The position numbers and the translations under genes are program-made. A stretch of DNA of 64,000 bases, taken from DATARH01 sp036008175 (GTDB taxonomy: Bacteria > Pseudomonadota > Alphaproteobacteria > ATCC43930 > CGMCC-115725). The notes under the pieces were generated by a model. It was not told the origin of the DNA. It searched no databases and worked only from the letters and a program-made list of their open reading frames with translations. The stretch is taken from NCBI GenBank assembly GCA_036008175.1, contig DASYOB010000119.1, positions 1-64,000 of the forward strand, in the 5' to 3' direction. Shown here piece by piece: positions 1 through 9,293 of this stretch; positions within the stretch are counted from its first letter, which is position 1; the number at the start of each line of letters is the position of its first letter.

Positions 1-180
1 CATCAGCATCGGCATGGCGACGGCCACGTTCTGGCCACACGCAGCCGCTTCATCCCCGACAACCTCCTCGATGTCTTCGAGCGCCGGGCATGTGGCGGTG
101 CCGCTCAGGCCCTAGGCTCGACAACCGTGTCGTCGGTACGGGTCGATGTCGCGGCCAGGATGCGGGAGATGTGGGATTAG
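1..180 (+). CDS. Possible C-terminal fragment of an unrecognised protein
   Basis: Frame 1 is open from the window edge to a TAG at 178-180 and gives about 59 residues containing VLATRSRFIPDNLLDVFERR and ending VAARMREMWD. The composition looks protein-like rather than random, which suggests the tail of a gene that begins outside the window. I do not recognise a family. The stretch is short and GC-rich, so a chance open frame is possible. Confidence 0.3.
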   Translation, partial: HQHRHGDGHVLATRSRFIPDNLLDVFERRACGGAAQALGSTTVSSVRVDVAARMREMWD

Positions 181-745
181 GTGGGACTTGGCGGTATGCC
201 AAGCCCGATGGCGGAGGAAACGGCATTGCGTCGCCAGTGTTCTTGTTCTCGGATCGGGGTGGCGCTATGCACGGCACGCATGCCTTGCGCCCTCTGCGCG
301 GAGTTGGATGGGCCAAGCGGGCGCACGATGGGGGATACGGTGGGGGAATGATACCTGCCGCGATTTCTAATTAGCTGTCGCTAAACGAGTTTCCCGATGA
401 CTGCTACGGAAAAGCCATCCGGCGGACTCCAATCTCCTGGCGTATCTCACACCGTCACAATTCTGTCGGAAACAACTGGTTATAGGGGACCGGCACCAGT
501 CTTCCGGAGCAACCGCCGCACGCCGTTATGCGGCGCTACAGATCCCATCCGTCACGCGACATAACCGCCGATGCCGGCGAGCTGCCCGCTCTCGAACAGA
601 TCGTTTCGTCTGAAATTAAACGCGATTTCATCAGCCGGCCAGGGGGCTTACCACGGCACGTACCAATGTTGCGCCAAAGCGCCGGCCAGGGGTGGGCGCC
701 TCATAGAATGTTTTTTGCGTTTCGCCGACAGCCACAGGGGAAATC
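181..745. other. No supported gene
   Basis: Short open frames exist on both strands, but none has a convincing start, ribosome binding site or recognisable protein. The part from about 360 to 500 is less GC-rich than its surroundings and could hold the promoter of the downstream xylanase. No clear promoter or terminator could be assigned. Confidence 0.5.
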
Positions 746-1912
746 ATGATGCATCGACTGAGCCGCCGTGCGGCTCTCGCCGGAGGATTGGCGGTGAGCG
801 CTAGTTTCGGCCGCGCCGCGCCGCTCCTCGCGTCCAATCAAGCCGAGCAGCCACTCAAGGATATCGCCGGCGCACGTGGGATTCGCTATGGCAGCACCGC
901 CATGACCTCACAACTCCTGGCCGGCGATTCCTTCACCAATCTCCTGGTTCGTGAAGTCGCCGCACTGGTACCCGAAAACGAGATGAAATGGTCCCATATG
1001 AGCACGGCGCCGTTTCAGGCCGATTACCGCATGGCCGACTGCCTCGTCGATTTCGCGGCGGCGCACCGGCTTTTATGTCGCGGTCACAATCTGCTCTGGT
1101 ACTGGTCCACTCCGGAATGGTTCAAGGAATTGGGCGACCGTGAGACGGCGCGGACCGCGATGCTTCAGCGCGTCACCGACATGGTCAGCCGGTATCGCGG
1201 TAGAATCGACAGCTGGGATGTCGTCAACGAGCCGGTCAATCCCGCCGACGACCGCGCCGACCATCTGCGCGCGGATGTCTTTCTGAGTCAGATCGGACCC
1301 GAGTATCTGGGTCTCGCGCATAGCACCGCGCGCGCCGCCGATCCGGAGGCGCATCTGGTTCTCAACGAATACGGTGTCGAATACGACACACCCGAGATGG
1401 ACCGAAAACGCGCCGCGGTCCTCGATGTTCTTGAGAACACGCGCAAGCGACACATCCCAATCGATGCGCTCGGTATCCAGGCACATCTTTCGGTCGGCCG
1501 TTACCCCTTCTCCGAGCAAAAGCTGCGCGATTATCTGAGGCAGGCGGCGGCGATGGGCCTCGAAATCCAGATTACCGAACTGGACTGCACCGACGAGCTG
1601 GCGCCATCCGACATTCCCGCGCGCGACCGCATGGTCGCGGACGAATATCGCCGCTTTCTCGATGTCGCGCTCGACGAGCCAGCGGTGAAGATGGTGATGA
1701 CTTGGGGATTATCGGACCGGTACAGCTGGATCGTGCGGCACGAAGACAATCCTGAGGAGCGGCGCACGGACGGGACGGAGGAGCGGCCGCTGCCGTTCGA
1801 CCGCGACCTGCACCGCAAACCGGCCTGGTATACGCTCGCCGAGGCATTCGCTGCAGCGCCGAAGCGTCAACCCGGCCGCAGAAGAGAGCATTCCACGGCG
1901 GATCAGGGCTAG
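746..1912 (+). CDS. Tat-exported endo-1,4-beta-xylanase, glycoside hydrolase family 10
   Basis: Predicted to cleave internal beta-1,4 xylosidic bonds of xylan outside the cytoplasm. The N-terminus (SRRAALAGG followed by a hydrophobic stretch and AAP) looks like a twin-arginine signal. GH10 hallmarks are visible: ENEMKW near the N-terminus, HNLLWYW, SWDVVNEPVN with the acid/base Glu at residue 162, LNEYGVE, and QITELD with the nucleophile Glu at residue 278. Both catalytic Glu are present, so the enzyme should be active. At 388 residues it is a single-domain GH10 without a carbohydrate-binding module. ATG at 746 follows AGGGGA. No sugar transporter or other glycosidase lies nearby, so it appears to be a stand-alone gene. 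Confidence 0.93.
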   Translation: MMHRLSRRAALAGGLAVSASFGRAAPLLASNQAEQPLKDIAGARGIRYGSTAMTSQLLAGDSFTNLLVREVAALVPENEMKWSHMSTAPFQADYRMADCLVDFAAAHRLLCRGHNLLWYWSTPEWFKELGDRETARTAMLQRVTDMVSRYRGRIDSWDVVNEPVNPADDRADHLRADVFLSQIGPEYLGLAHSTARAADPEAHLVLNEYGVEYDTPEMDRKRAAVLDVLENTRKRHIPIDALGIQAHLSVGRYPFSEQKLRDYLRQAAAMGLEIQITELDCTDELAPSDIPARDRMVADEYRRFLDVALDEPAVKMVMTWGLSDRYSWIVRHEDNPEERRTDGTEERPLPFDRDLHRKPAWYTLAEAFAAAPKRQPGRRREHSTADQG

Positions 1913-2260
1913 TACCGGGCCACGAACCGCGTATTCAGGGCAGGCGTGCGCTTTGCTGCGGCGGACTTCGCCCGGGCTTGGCCCGTGGCCTCCAGCCCAC
2001 GGACTTGATCCGGCCAAGGCGATTCCACAGTCCGGGTTTTCTGCGGTTTTCCATTCTCCGGACAAGGCGCTGGCCACCGCTCTTGCCTGCCCGACTCTGG
2101 CGCAAATCCCTAAGGGCAGGTCTGGTAGACCCGAGCAGCGCATTCCAATCCGATGACGGATCGAGCACGAGACAGGCGAGCCCTGCCAAGCGGACGGTGA
2201 CTTGTCATCGCAAGGGTGAACACGCACTCTTTCGGCGTATCTATGTTGCAGGGGAAACCC
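1913..2260. other. Intergenic stretch without a recognised gene
   Basis: About 350 bases between the xylanase and the nitrobindin-like gene. There is a small dyad CCGTGG/CCACGG near 1984-2002 with no T-run, so it is not a convincing intrinsic terminator. Overlapping short open frames show no family resemblance. Confidence 0.5.
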
Positions 2261-2920
2261 ATGCCGAACATCCTCGACGACATCTTCACTGAACCCGAGC
2301 CCTCGCCGGATACGCTCGCCAATCTGGGGCCGCTGCGTCGTCTGGCCGGCGTATGGCAATCCAATCAGGGCGTGGACATAAACCCAAAGGCGGAAGGCCC
2401 CGAACGGCGCGTATTCCGCGAACATATCCGGATGGACCCGATCGATGCCCAGACCAACGGCCCCCAACTCCTCTATGGGCTGCGCTACCACACTCATATC
2501 AACACGCCGGAGGAAGCCATCACCTTCCACGATCAGGTCGGTTATTGGCTGTGGGAACCGGCCACCGGACTGATCATGCAGACCATCGCCATTCCGCGCG
2601 GGCAAGTGGTGCTGGCGGGCGGAACGGCGAAGGCGGACGACGATCGCATTTCAGTGGAGGCACGGCGCGGCGATACACGCTTCGGGATTTGCTCGACCAC
2701 CTTCCTCGAAGAGGCGTTTCGCACCGACTATTACCGCATCGACATCACCTTCAATGGTGACGACAGCTGGTCCTATGCGACCCGTACGGATCTAGCACTT
2801 CGAGGCAATACGCCGGCGTTCAACCACCGTGACACCAACATCTTACGGCGGATCGCGCCACCGACGCCGAACCCGCTCGTCGGTTTGCTACATCAAAACC
2901 TGCGCGGAAAAGAGGGGTGA
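2261..2920 (+). CDS. Nitrobindin-like / THAP4-type heme-binding beta-barrel protein
   Basis: Protein of 219 residues that fits the FABP-like beta-barrel family (nitrobindin, THAP4 C-terminal domain). Seen: an N-terminal helix region, LGPLRRLAGVWQSNQG (the usual L-x-x-LxGxW start of the barrel), then alternating short strands such as LLYGLRYHTHI, VGYWLWEPATGLIMQTIAIPRG, and WSYATRTDLALRG. Known members bind heme and react with NO or peroxynitrite; the function here is inferred. ATG at 2261 was chosen over an upstream GTG at 2216 because AGGGG lies just before it. It converges with the VOC gene at 2937, leaving 16 bases. Confidence 0.72.
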   Translation: MPNILDDIFTEPEPSPDTLANLGPLRRLAGVWQSNQGVDINPKAEGPERRVFREHIRMDPIDAQTNGPQLLYGLRYHTHINTPEEAITFHDQVGYWLWEPATGLIMQTIAIPRGQVVLAGGTAKADDDRISVEARRGDTRFGICSTTFLEEAFRTDYYRIDITFNGDDSWSYATRTDLALRGNTPAFNHRDTNILRRIAPPTPNPLVGLLHQNLRGKEG

Positions 2921-2936
2921 GCGCCAGATTCCCCGC

Positions 2937-3293
2937 TCAGCCGGTCTTCTCGATCAACTCCATCTGCGCGCCGTCGGGCGCCTCGACCCAGCAGACGTGG
3001 CGGCCGTTGTTTTCCGTTTCCTCGAGAATGCGCGCGCCGTTCTTGCGCAGCTTGGCGAGCGTCCCGGCGTAGTCGTCGGTCTGCACCGCAATGTGCTCGA
3101 TCCCCAGATGCTGCTCATGCGTCTGGGTCGGGATGATCGTCGTGACGTTGAGCTGCAGCCCGTGCAGATCGAGCTGGAAACCGCGGCCGGGCACCTCGCG
3201 CTTCAAGGTGGCGCCGAAATTCTCGACGTAAAACTGCACGGTCTCCTTGGGATCCTTGGTCTTGATGTGGACGTGCCCGATTTCCATGGCCAT
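2937..3293 (-). CDS. VOC (glyoxalase/bleomycin-resistance) family protein
   Basis: A 118-residue single VOC module. Seen: GHVHIKTKDPKETVQFYVENFG at the N-terminus, LGIEHIAVQTDD in the middle, and a C-terminal WVEAPDGAQMELIEKTG. Candidate metal ligands are the early His (HVHIKT), His in EHIAV and Glu in MELIE. The fold is used by glyoxalases, ring-cleaving dioxygenases and resistance proteins, so the substrate cannot be named. The gene stands alone, antisense to its neighbours. Confidence 0.82.
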   Translation of the reverse strand: MAMEIGHVHIKTKDPKETVQFYVENFGATLKREVPGRGFQLDLHGLQLNVTTIIPTQTHEQHLGIEHIAVQTDDYAGTLAKLRKNGARILEETENNGRHVCWVEAPDGAQMELIEKTG

Positions 3294-3451
3294 GCTCGTC
3301 TCCTGTGGGTTGGCGTCGCTGTGGATTTCCTGACGCGGCGGCTAGAGCTTGGCAGTACCCCGCTGCGAACTCAACCGCCGCCGCGTTAACCATGTCACGC
3401 GAGAAGCGTTAAGATGGCGGCCGTCAATGCGCCACCACGGGAGGAGCCGCG

Positions 3452-4822
3452 ATGAGCGTTGCCCGCCGATTGGCCGAGTTCCTGACCGAGACCCGCGCCT
3501 CCGACCTGCCGCCGCAGACGATCGACTACGCCGCGATGCTGATCGCCAGCACGATCGCCAGCGCTGCCGCCGGAAGCGAGCTCGACTCCGCCCGCATTCT
3601 CCGCGATCTCGCCCGTGAGCACGGCGGGCGCGCCGAGGCCTCGGTGTGGTTCGAGCCGGGAACGAAATTGCCGGCCGGCGACGCGGCGCAGGTCAACGCG
3701 GTGATGAGCGACGCCGCCGCCTCCGACGACAGCGATCTGCGCGCGATTGTCCATTGCGGCACGCCCTTGACCGCCGCGAGCCTCGCGATCGCCGAGCGCG
3801 AAGGCCGGAGCGGCGAAGAGGTGCTGGCGGCGATCGTGCTCGGCTACGAGGCGGCGGGCCGCATCGGCGAGGCGATCACCCCCGGCTTTCGCGATCGCGG
3901 CTTTCATGGCTGCCTTGTCGCGATCTTCGCCGCCGCTGTCGCGGCCGGGCGGCTCTTGGGCCTCGGCCCTGGGCGCATGTCGCATACGATTGCGCTGTCG
4001 GCGACCTCGATTGGCGGTCTGATGGCGGCGGCCAATACCAGCACCGCGCGCGAATACCATGCCGGTCTCGCGACAATGCTCGGGATCAACGCCGCGCTCG
4101 CCGCGCAGCGCGGGTTTCTCGGCAAGGGGCGCATCCTCGAATGCCGGCACGGCTTCTTCGAGACCTATGGCGGCATCGAAGCATCGATCGCCGGCACCGA
4201 GATCACCCGCGGTCTCGGCGCTTCCTGGGACATCGTCACCGACATGGCGGTGAAGCTGGTGCCGGGCGGCCATCCCTACCACGCGCTCGCCGAGGCCGCC
4301 GCCAACGCCGCCCGCGACGCCGACATCAGGCCCGAGCAGGTTGAGAGTATCACCGTGTCGCGTCCGGGCATGACCGTGCTCTCGGGCCCGCTGCACCCGA
4401 CCGATCTGATCGACATGGCGCACAGCCCGGCCTATTTCCTCGCCGCCGGGGTCGCCGACCGAGAATTCGGCTGGGCGCACGCGACCGCGGAAAAGATCGC
4501 CGACCCGGTCATCCACGGCCTCGTCGACAAGATCCGGGTCGGCCGGCCGCCTACCGAGGATGCGGCGCGCTATCGCCAGGGCGCGACGGTAACAATCCGC
4601 ACCACCGATGGCCGCGAGGCGACCAGCATGGTCTATGTGCCGAAGGGCGCCGGCATCCTGGGCATCGACTGGGCGGATATCGACGCGAAATACCGCACCC
4701 TCGTCCCGCTCGCCGGCCTCTCCGGCGCGCAGATCGACAACAGCCTCGCCTGCATCCACGACTTCCGCAGTGTCACGGCGATGGTGGAGTTCGTCGGTCT
4801 TCTAGATGCGCCGCGCGTGTGA
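3452..4822 (+). CDS. MmgE/PrpD family protein
   Basis: A 456-residue member of the family that includes 2-methylcitrate dehydratase (PrpD), iminodisuccinate epimerase and cis-aconitate decarboxylase. Seen: the helical N-terminal half typical of the family (SVARRLAEFLTETRASDLPP, ARILRDLAREHGG, VNAVMSDAAASDDSD), the GLGPGRMSHTIALSATSIGGLMAA segment, and VKLVPGGHPYHALAEAA in the second half. No other methylcitrate-cycle gene is nearby, so propionate metabolism should not be assumed. The start has a strong ribosome site (GGGAGGAG). Confidence 0.85.
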   Translation: MSVARRLAEFLTETRASDLPPQTIDYAAMLIASTIASAAAGSELDSARILRDLAREHGGRAEASVWFEPGTKLPAGDAAQVNAVMSDAAASDDSDLRAIVHCGTPLTAASLAIAEREGRSGEEVLAAIVLGYEAAGRIGEAITPGFRDRGFHGCLVAIFAAAVAAGRLLGLGPGRMSHTIALSATSIGGLMAAANTSTAREYHAGLATMLGINAALAAQRGFLGKGRILECRHGFFETYGGIEASIAGTEITRGLGASWDIVTDMAVKLVPGGHPYHALAEAAANAARDADIRPEQVESITVSRPGMTVLSGPLHPTDLIDMAHSPAYFLAAGVADREFGWAHATAEKIADPVIHGLVDKIRVGRPPTEDAARYRQGATVTIRTTDGREATSMVYVPKGAGILGIDWADIDAKYRTLVPLAGLSGAQIDNSLACIHDFRSVTAMVEFVGLLDAPRV

Positions 4823-4882
4823 GGCACGATGACGAAGCCGAGGCGCTGACCCGAAAGGCCGCCTAGCGCGCCGGCGCGATCG

Positions 4883-5467
4883 TTAAAACTCGCGGTGGCG
4901 CAGCTGGTTGTTGACCCGGCGGTCGCCGCCAAGCCAGCGCGCCAGCTCGCTGTGCGCATCGGCGCGGCGCAGCGCGTCGATCTCGGCGACATCCGGCGGG
5001 TCGCAGGTGAACTCGAGGATCAGCCCATCCGGGGAATTCGTGTAGATCGATTTGCAATAGCCGTGATCGGTCTCGCGAAACGGCTCGCCGGCGGCATTGA
5101 GCCGGCCCTTCAGCGCGTCATATGTGTCTTCGTCGACCTTCAGCGCGATGTGGTCGTAGCGCCCGATCTCGGCTGGCTGTTTCGCCTGGGTGCGCGCGTA
5201 CATCGCCGGGTCGGCGAACTGGAAAAACGCCAGCGCGCTGCCGTCGGCGAGCCCGAAGAAGGTGTGGCAGAACTCGATCTCCTGGCTGGTCTCGCTGTGC
5301 TTCGACTTTTCGCACCACGTCGCCACCAGCGGGATGCCGAGCAGATCCTCGAGAAAGCGCCGATTTGCCTCGTGATCCTTTACGACATAGGCGTGATGGT
5401 GCAGTCGCTCCGGCAGGCGCGACAGCAGCCGCGCCTCGTGCCCACTCGATTTTTCGATGGTGTCCAT
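4883..5467 (-). CDS. VOC family protein, extradiol-dioxygenase-like
   Basis: A 194-residue protein with a VOC fold. Seen: RLPERLHHHAYVVKDHEANRR, GRYDHIALKVDEDTYDALKGRL, and SIYTNSPDGLILEFTCDPPD. The His of HHHAYV and DHIAL and the Glu of ILEFT are placed as metal ligands. It is longer than the VOC protein at 2937 and is not a close copy. It lies head to head with an LLM oxidoreductase across about 98 bases, which may indicate shared catabolic regulation. Substrate unknown. Confidence 0.8.
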   Translation of the reverse strand: MDTIEKSSGHEARLLSRLPERLHHHAYVVKDHEANRRFLEDLLGIPLVATWCEKSKHSETSQEIEFCHTFFGLADGSALAFFQFADPAMYARTQAKQPAEIGRYDHIALKVDEDTYDALKGRLNAAGEPFRETDHGYCKSIYTNSPDGLILEFTCDPPDVAEIDALRRADAHSELARWLGGDRRVNNQLRHREF

Positions 5468-5565
5468 CGCCGCTCCTCCGCGTTGTCAATTGACGCGCGC
5501 GTGTCCGGCGAGGAGCATATTTCGGCCGGGCACCCGCTGCAACGCGCGGCTTCGGAGGACGACCC

Positions 5566-6552
5566 ATGGATCTCCCGCTCGACAGCCGGTTGCGGATCGG
5601 CATCCAGACCATCCACCGCCGCACCGAGCCCGCCGAGGGGCCGTGGCTGCCGACCATCGACGAGATGCAGACCCTCGTCAGCCAGATCGACCGCTGCGGC
5701 TACGATTCGATCTGGGTCGCCGACCACATCTGGTACCCCGCCGCGATCCTCGACCCGCTGCTGCAGCTCGCTCAGGCGGCGGTCGTCAGCCGCCGCCTTT
5801 TGCTCGGGATCGGGGTGTACCTGCTGCCGTTGCGCCACCCGGTGCCGGTGGCAAAGCAGGTCTCCGCGCTCGACCATCTGAGCGAGGGCCGGCTGATTTT
5901 CGGCGTCGGCATCGGTGGCGAATTTCCGCGCGAGTACGAGGCTTGCGGCGTGCCGGTCAACGAGCGCGGCCCTCGCCTCTCGGAAGCGATCCCGCTGCTG
6001 CGTTCGTTGTTGCGCGGCGACACCGTCAACCATCAGGGCCGCTATTATCCGAGCTTCAGCGGCCTCGCCTTGCAGCCGCCAGCCCGCCAGCCCGGCGGCC
6101 TGCCGATCTGGGTCGGCGGCCGCGCCGATGCCGCGCTCGCCCGCGCCGGGCGGCTCGGCGATGGCTGGATCTCCTATGTCGTCAGCCCGGAGACCTTCCG
6201 CGCCGGGCTGGAAAAAATTTCCGCCGCGGCGCAGAAGGCCGGCCGCAAGGTCGAGCGCTTCGGCACCGGCCACCTCTTGTTCACCCGCCTCGATGACACC
6301 TACGAGCAGGCGCTGGAAGCGGCGACCGCAACCTTAAGCCGGCGCTATGGCAGCGACATGCGCCGGGCGGCGGAGCGCTACGCCGCGCTCGGCCGCCCCG
6401 AGCAGGTGGCCGAGCGCATCCGCGCTTTCCACGCGGCCGGGGTGCGGCATCTGTCGATCGACCTGCTCGGCCCCTACGAGGAGCGCCCCGAGCACATCGA
6501 CCGCTTCGCCCGCGAGGTGCTGCCGCTCGTCGCCGATCTGCGCGCCGGCTGA
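5566..6552 (+). CDS. LLM-class flavin (FMN/F420)-dependent oxidoreductase
   Basis: A luciferase-like TIM-barrel oxidoreductase of 328 residues. Seen: LRIGIQTIHRR, YDSIWVADHIWYP, LLLGIGVYLLPLRHPVPVAKQVSALDHLSEGRLIFGVGIGGEF, and PIWVGGRADAALARAGRLGDGWISY. These are typical of LLM family members using FMN or coenzyme F420; which one is not decidable here. ATG follows GGAGGAC. The TTG-initiated YdcF-like gene starts eight bases after its stop, so they are probably cotranscribed. Confidence 0.88.
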   Translation: MDLPLDSRLRIGIQTIHRRTEPAEGPWLPTIDEMQTLVSQIDRCGYDSIWVADHIWYPAAILDPLLQLAQAAVVSRRLLLGIGVYLLPLRHPVPVAKQVSALDHLSEGRLIFGVGIGGEFPREYEACGVPVNERGPRLSEAIPLLRSLLRGDTVNHQGRYYPSFSGLALQPPARQPGGLPIWVGGRADAALARAGRLGDGWISYVVSPETFRAGLEKISAAAQKAGRKVERFGTGHLLFTRLDDTYEQALEAATATLSRRYGSDMRRAAERYAALGRPEQVAERIRAFHAAGVRHLSIDLLGPYEERPEHIDRFAREVLPLVADLRAG

Positions 6553-6560
6553 CAGCGGCC

Positions 6561-7049
6561 TTGCCGGCGACAGCCGACGCTATTGTCGTGCTCGGCTGCC
6601 GGCTCACGGTCGACGGCAGGCCAAGCGAGCGGTTGCGTCGGCGGGTCGCCCGCGCAGTCGAGCTGTACCATGCCGGCGCGGCGCCGCTGCTGGTGCTGTC
6701 GGGCGGCGGATCGGGTCCGATCGCCGAGGCCGACGCCATGCGGGACCTGGCATTGGCGGCGGGCGTGCCGGAAGCCGCGCTGCTAAGCGAGCGGGCCTCG
6801 CGAAACACCGTCGAGAACGCGTTCCACACCGCCCGGTTGCTGCGCGAGCGCGGCATGACCCGGGTCATTCTCGTCAGCGATCGCTCGCACCTGCCGCGCG
6901 CAGCGCTGTTGTTTCGCCGCGCCGGGCTCGATGTCGTCGGCCGCACCGGGATCCTGGTCAGCTCCTCGGCGCGCGCAGTTGCCGCCGCGGTCTACGAGCT
7001 CGGCGCCGTGCTCCGCAGCCTCATCCGCCTGTGGACGACCCGGCGCTAG
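6561..7049 (+). CDS. YdcF/SanA-like DUF218 domain protein
   Basis: A 162-residue DUF218 protein. Seen: ADAIVVLGCRLTVDGRPSERLRRRV, LLVLSGGGSGPIAEADAMRDLALAAGVP, ERASRNTVENAFHTARLLRERGM, and VILVSDRSHLPRAALLFRRAG. This is the family's order of motifs (VLG, SGG, E..S.NT.EN). There is no obvious membrane anchor, unlike many relatives. The start is assigned to TTG at 6561 close behind the LLM gene. Its TAG overlaps the stop codon of the convergent toxin gene in a shared CTAG. Biochemical function of this family is poorly defined. Confidence 0.8.
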   Translation: MPATADAIVVLGCRLTVDGRPSERLRRRVARAVELYHAGAAPLLVLSGGGSGPIAEADAMRDLALAAGVPEAALLSERASRNTVENAFHTARLLRERGMTRVILVSDRSHLPRAALLFRRAGLDVVGRTGILVSSSARAVAAAVYELGAVLRSLIRLWTTRR

Positions 7050-7444
7050 CCCCTCAATGCATTCCTGGCCAATCCGTGCGAAGCCTGGGCCAGGCGGTCG
7101 TCATTCGTCCATAAGGCATCGCAGCGATGATGTTGGGCACAGGCGAGATGCAGCGCATCGGGTGTCTTGAGGCCAAACCGGGCACGCAATTGCGCTGCCT
7201 CCAGGTACACCGGCTCAGGCATCGCCAATGACAGGAATTGCTCGAACAGTTCGGTATAAGCCCGCTGCAACACCGGGTCGCCGCGCTTGATCGGGCCTAC
7301 CAAGCATTCACATTTCACCAGAGGCGAGATGCCGAAGCGTGCCCCGGCTGCCTCTGTCATGGCCGTGGCGACGGCCTTCCCCCAGCGCTGATGTCCCTCG
7401 ACGAGGTAAATCACCAGACAGGCGTCGAGGTAGATCACCCCCAC
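7046..7444 (-). CDS. VapC-like PIN-domain toxin
   Basis: A 132-residue PIN-domain ribonuclease, expected to cut RNA such as tRNA when freed from its antitoxin. Seen: IYLDACLVIYLVEGH with the first acidic residue, a mid-domain KCECLVG with an acidic residue, TPDALHLACAQHHRC, and LWTNDDRLAQA with the last acidic residues. Its start overlaps the end of the antitoxin gene by ten bases, giving the usual antitoxin-first order on the minus strand. It looks intact. Confidence 0.88.
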   Translation of the reverse strand: MGVIYLDACLVIYLVEGHQRWGKAVATAMTEAAGARFGISPLVKCECLVGPIKRGDPVLQRAYTELFEQFLSLAMPEPVYLEAAQLRARFGLKTPDALHLACAQHHRCDALWTNDDRLAQASHGLARNALRG

Positions 7445-7701
7445 GAATCCCTCTCCTCCTGGATCGCTGCATCGATCTCCTCAGTGGAACGTCGCGCATA
7501 GGCTGGCAGCGGATGGCTCCGGACCCAGCCGAGAATAGCCTCTGCGCTGCCGGTCCCCGCCGAGGCAGCGGAAGCGCGTCCGGTCGGCACCAAGCGCGCG
7601 ACTGGCTCGCCGCGATTGGCGATGACGACTTCCTCCCCGGCCTGTACAGACCTGATCAGTTGGGACAGCCGATTCTTGGCTTCGAGAATATTGACTTGCA
7701 C
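7435..7701 (-). CDS. Phd/YefM-type antitoxin
   Basis: An 88-residue antitoxin paired with the PIN toxin downstream. Seen: MQVNILEAKNRLSQLIRSVQAGEEVVIANRGEPVARLVP, which is the Phd/YefM DNA-binding fold, followed by a charged C-terminal tail (STEEIDAAIQEERDSW) that would bind the toxin. Such antitoxins usually repress their own operon; a candidate operator lies at 7735-7751. Confidence 0.9.
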   Translation of the reverse strand: MQVNILEAKNRLSQLIRSVQAGEEVVIANRGEPVARLVPTGRASAASAGTGSAEAILGWVRSHPLPAYARRSTEEIDAAIQEERDSWG

Positions 7702-7734
7702 GGCGCGCTCTATCAGCTGGCTCTACGGCTTCCA

Positions 7735-7751
7735 GGCTAACATATATAGCC
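7735..7751. promoter_or_regulatory. Putative operator of the Phd/VapC operon
   Basis: Inverted repeat GGCTA-N7-TAGCC with an AT-rich centre (ACATATA), 34 bases upstream of the antitoxin start. The centre could also act as a -10 element. Autoregulation is inferred from the family. Confidence 0.4.
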
Positions 7752-7873
7752 AATCTGGCCAACTTCGAGGCTGAGTTAAATGTGCGAGGGTTGTTCAGCG
7801 CGATCCGCCTTGTCGCCAGCCCTACCAAGGCAATCTATGATCGCGTGAACCCGCGCGAGAGAACCGACGCCAG

Positions 7874-9277
7874 ATGCCGCTTGTCCTCTACAATTCGCTG
7901 ACCCGCCGGAAGGAGGAATTCCGGCCGCTCGACCCGCAGAACGTGCGCATGTATGTCTGCGGCCCGACCGTCTACGACGAGGCGCATATCGGCAACGCGC
8001 GGGCGGTCGTCGCTTTCGACCTGCTGTACCGCGTGCTGCGCCACAAATACGGCGCCGACCATGTCACCTATGTCCGCAACATCACCGATGTCGAGGACAA
8101 GATCATGGCCGCGGCGCGCGCGAGCGGCCAGACGATCAACCAGGTGACGGCGCGCACCACGGCGCAGTTTCACGCCGACATGAAAGCGCTCGGCAATCTG
8201 CCGCCCGACATCGAGCCGCGCGCCACCGAATACATCAAGGAGATGATCGCGCTGATCGAGCGGCTGATCGCCGCCGGCCACGCCTATGCCATCGAGGGGC
8301 ATGCGTTGTTCCGGGTCGCTTCCTACCCGAAATACGGCGCGCTGTCGGGGCGCAGCCGCGCCGACATGATCGCCGGCGCCCGGGTCGAGGTCGCGCCCTA
8401 CAAGGAAGACCCCGGCGATTTCGTCTTATGGAAGCCGTCGACCCCGGATCAGCCCGGCTGGGACAGCCCATGGGGGCGGGGGCGGCCCGGCTGGCACATC
8501 GAATGCTCGGCGATGAGCGAGAACACGCTGGGCGAGACCTTCGACATCCACGGCGGCGGGCTCGACCTGATCTTTCCGCACCATGAGAACGAGATCGCGC
8601 AAAGCGTCTGCGCCCATAACGGAAGCGGTCCCGAGGATTTCGCGCGCTACTGGCTGCACAACGGCATGCTGACCGTCGGCGGCGCCAAGATGGCGAAATC
8701 CGAGGGCAATTTCGTCACCGTCCGCGAGCTTTTGGATAAGGCATTCGACCGCGCTCTTGCTGGTGAAGCCATTCGACTCGCTCTCCTGCTCACCCACTAC
8801 CGCGACCCACTCGACTGGACCGAAGACCGGCTGCATCAGGCGCGGCAGATCCTCCGTCAATTCTATCTTTCCACTTCCTCTGAGGAAGGACTACAGGAGA
8901 GATTGGCAAAATCAGCACCGCCCGAAGATGTATTGCAAGCTCTTAATGACGATCTCAACACGCCGCTCGCCATCACACGTCTGCATGCCTATTACAATGC
9001 GAGTAGGCACGCCGCGAATGATGACGAGCGCCGTAAGATGGAACGCGCGCTTGTCGCCGGTGCGCAAATTATGGGATTACTGAGATTATCTTTTCTCGAT
9101 CTGCTTCACCCTACTCCAGCTGCGGTGGAAGCGATCCAGGAGCGCATCGCGGCCCGTGCCGTTGCGCGCCGCGAACGCCGGTTTGCCGACGCCGATCGCA
9201 TCCGGGACGAGCTGGCGGCGGAAGGCGTCATCCTCGAAGACAATCCAGACGGCTCGACGACGCCGCGGTGGGAGTGA
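7874..9277 (+). CDS. cysS: Cysteinyl-tRNA synthetase
   Basis: Charges tRNA-Cys with cysteine in the cytoplasm. Seen: MYVCGPTVYDEAHIGNARA, carrying the first zinc ligand Cys29 and the HIGH-type HIGN at residues 38-41; GWHIECSAMS and the HHENEIAQS zinc-binding segment; and KMAKSEGN near residue 272, the KMSKS signature with Ala in third place. Length 467 is normal. The part from about 8740 to 9120 has visibly lower GC and different codon choice from the rest, which may reflect recombination with a diverged allele. ATG at 7874 is the family-consistent start. Confidence 0.97.
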   Translation: MPLVLYNSLTRRKEEFRPLDPQNVRMYVCGPTVYDEAHIGNARAVVAFDLLYRVLRHKYGADHVTYVRNITDVEDKIMAAARASGQTINQVTARTTAQFHADMKALGNLPPDIEPRATEYIKEMIALIERLIAAGHAYAIEGHALFRVASYPKYGALSGRSRADMIAGARVEVAPYKEDPGDFVLWKPSTPDQPGWDSPWGRGRPGWHIECSAMSENTLGETFDIHGGGLDLIFPHHENEIAQSVCAHNGSGPEDFARYWLHNGMLTVGGAKMAKSEGNFVTVRELLDKAFDRALAGEAIRLALLLTHYRDPLDWTEDRLHQARQILRQFYLSTSSEEGLQERLAKSAPPEDVLQALNDDLNTPLAITRLHAYYNASRHAANDDERRKMERALVAGAQIMGLLRLSFLDLLHPTPAAVEAIQERIAARAVARRERRFADADRIRDELAAEGVILEDNPDGSTTPRWE

Positions 9278-9293
9278 TGGCGGGATCAGAGCC

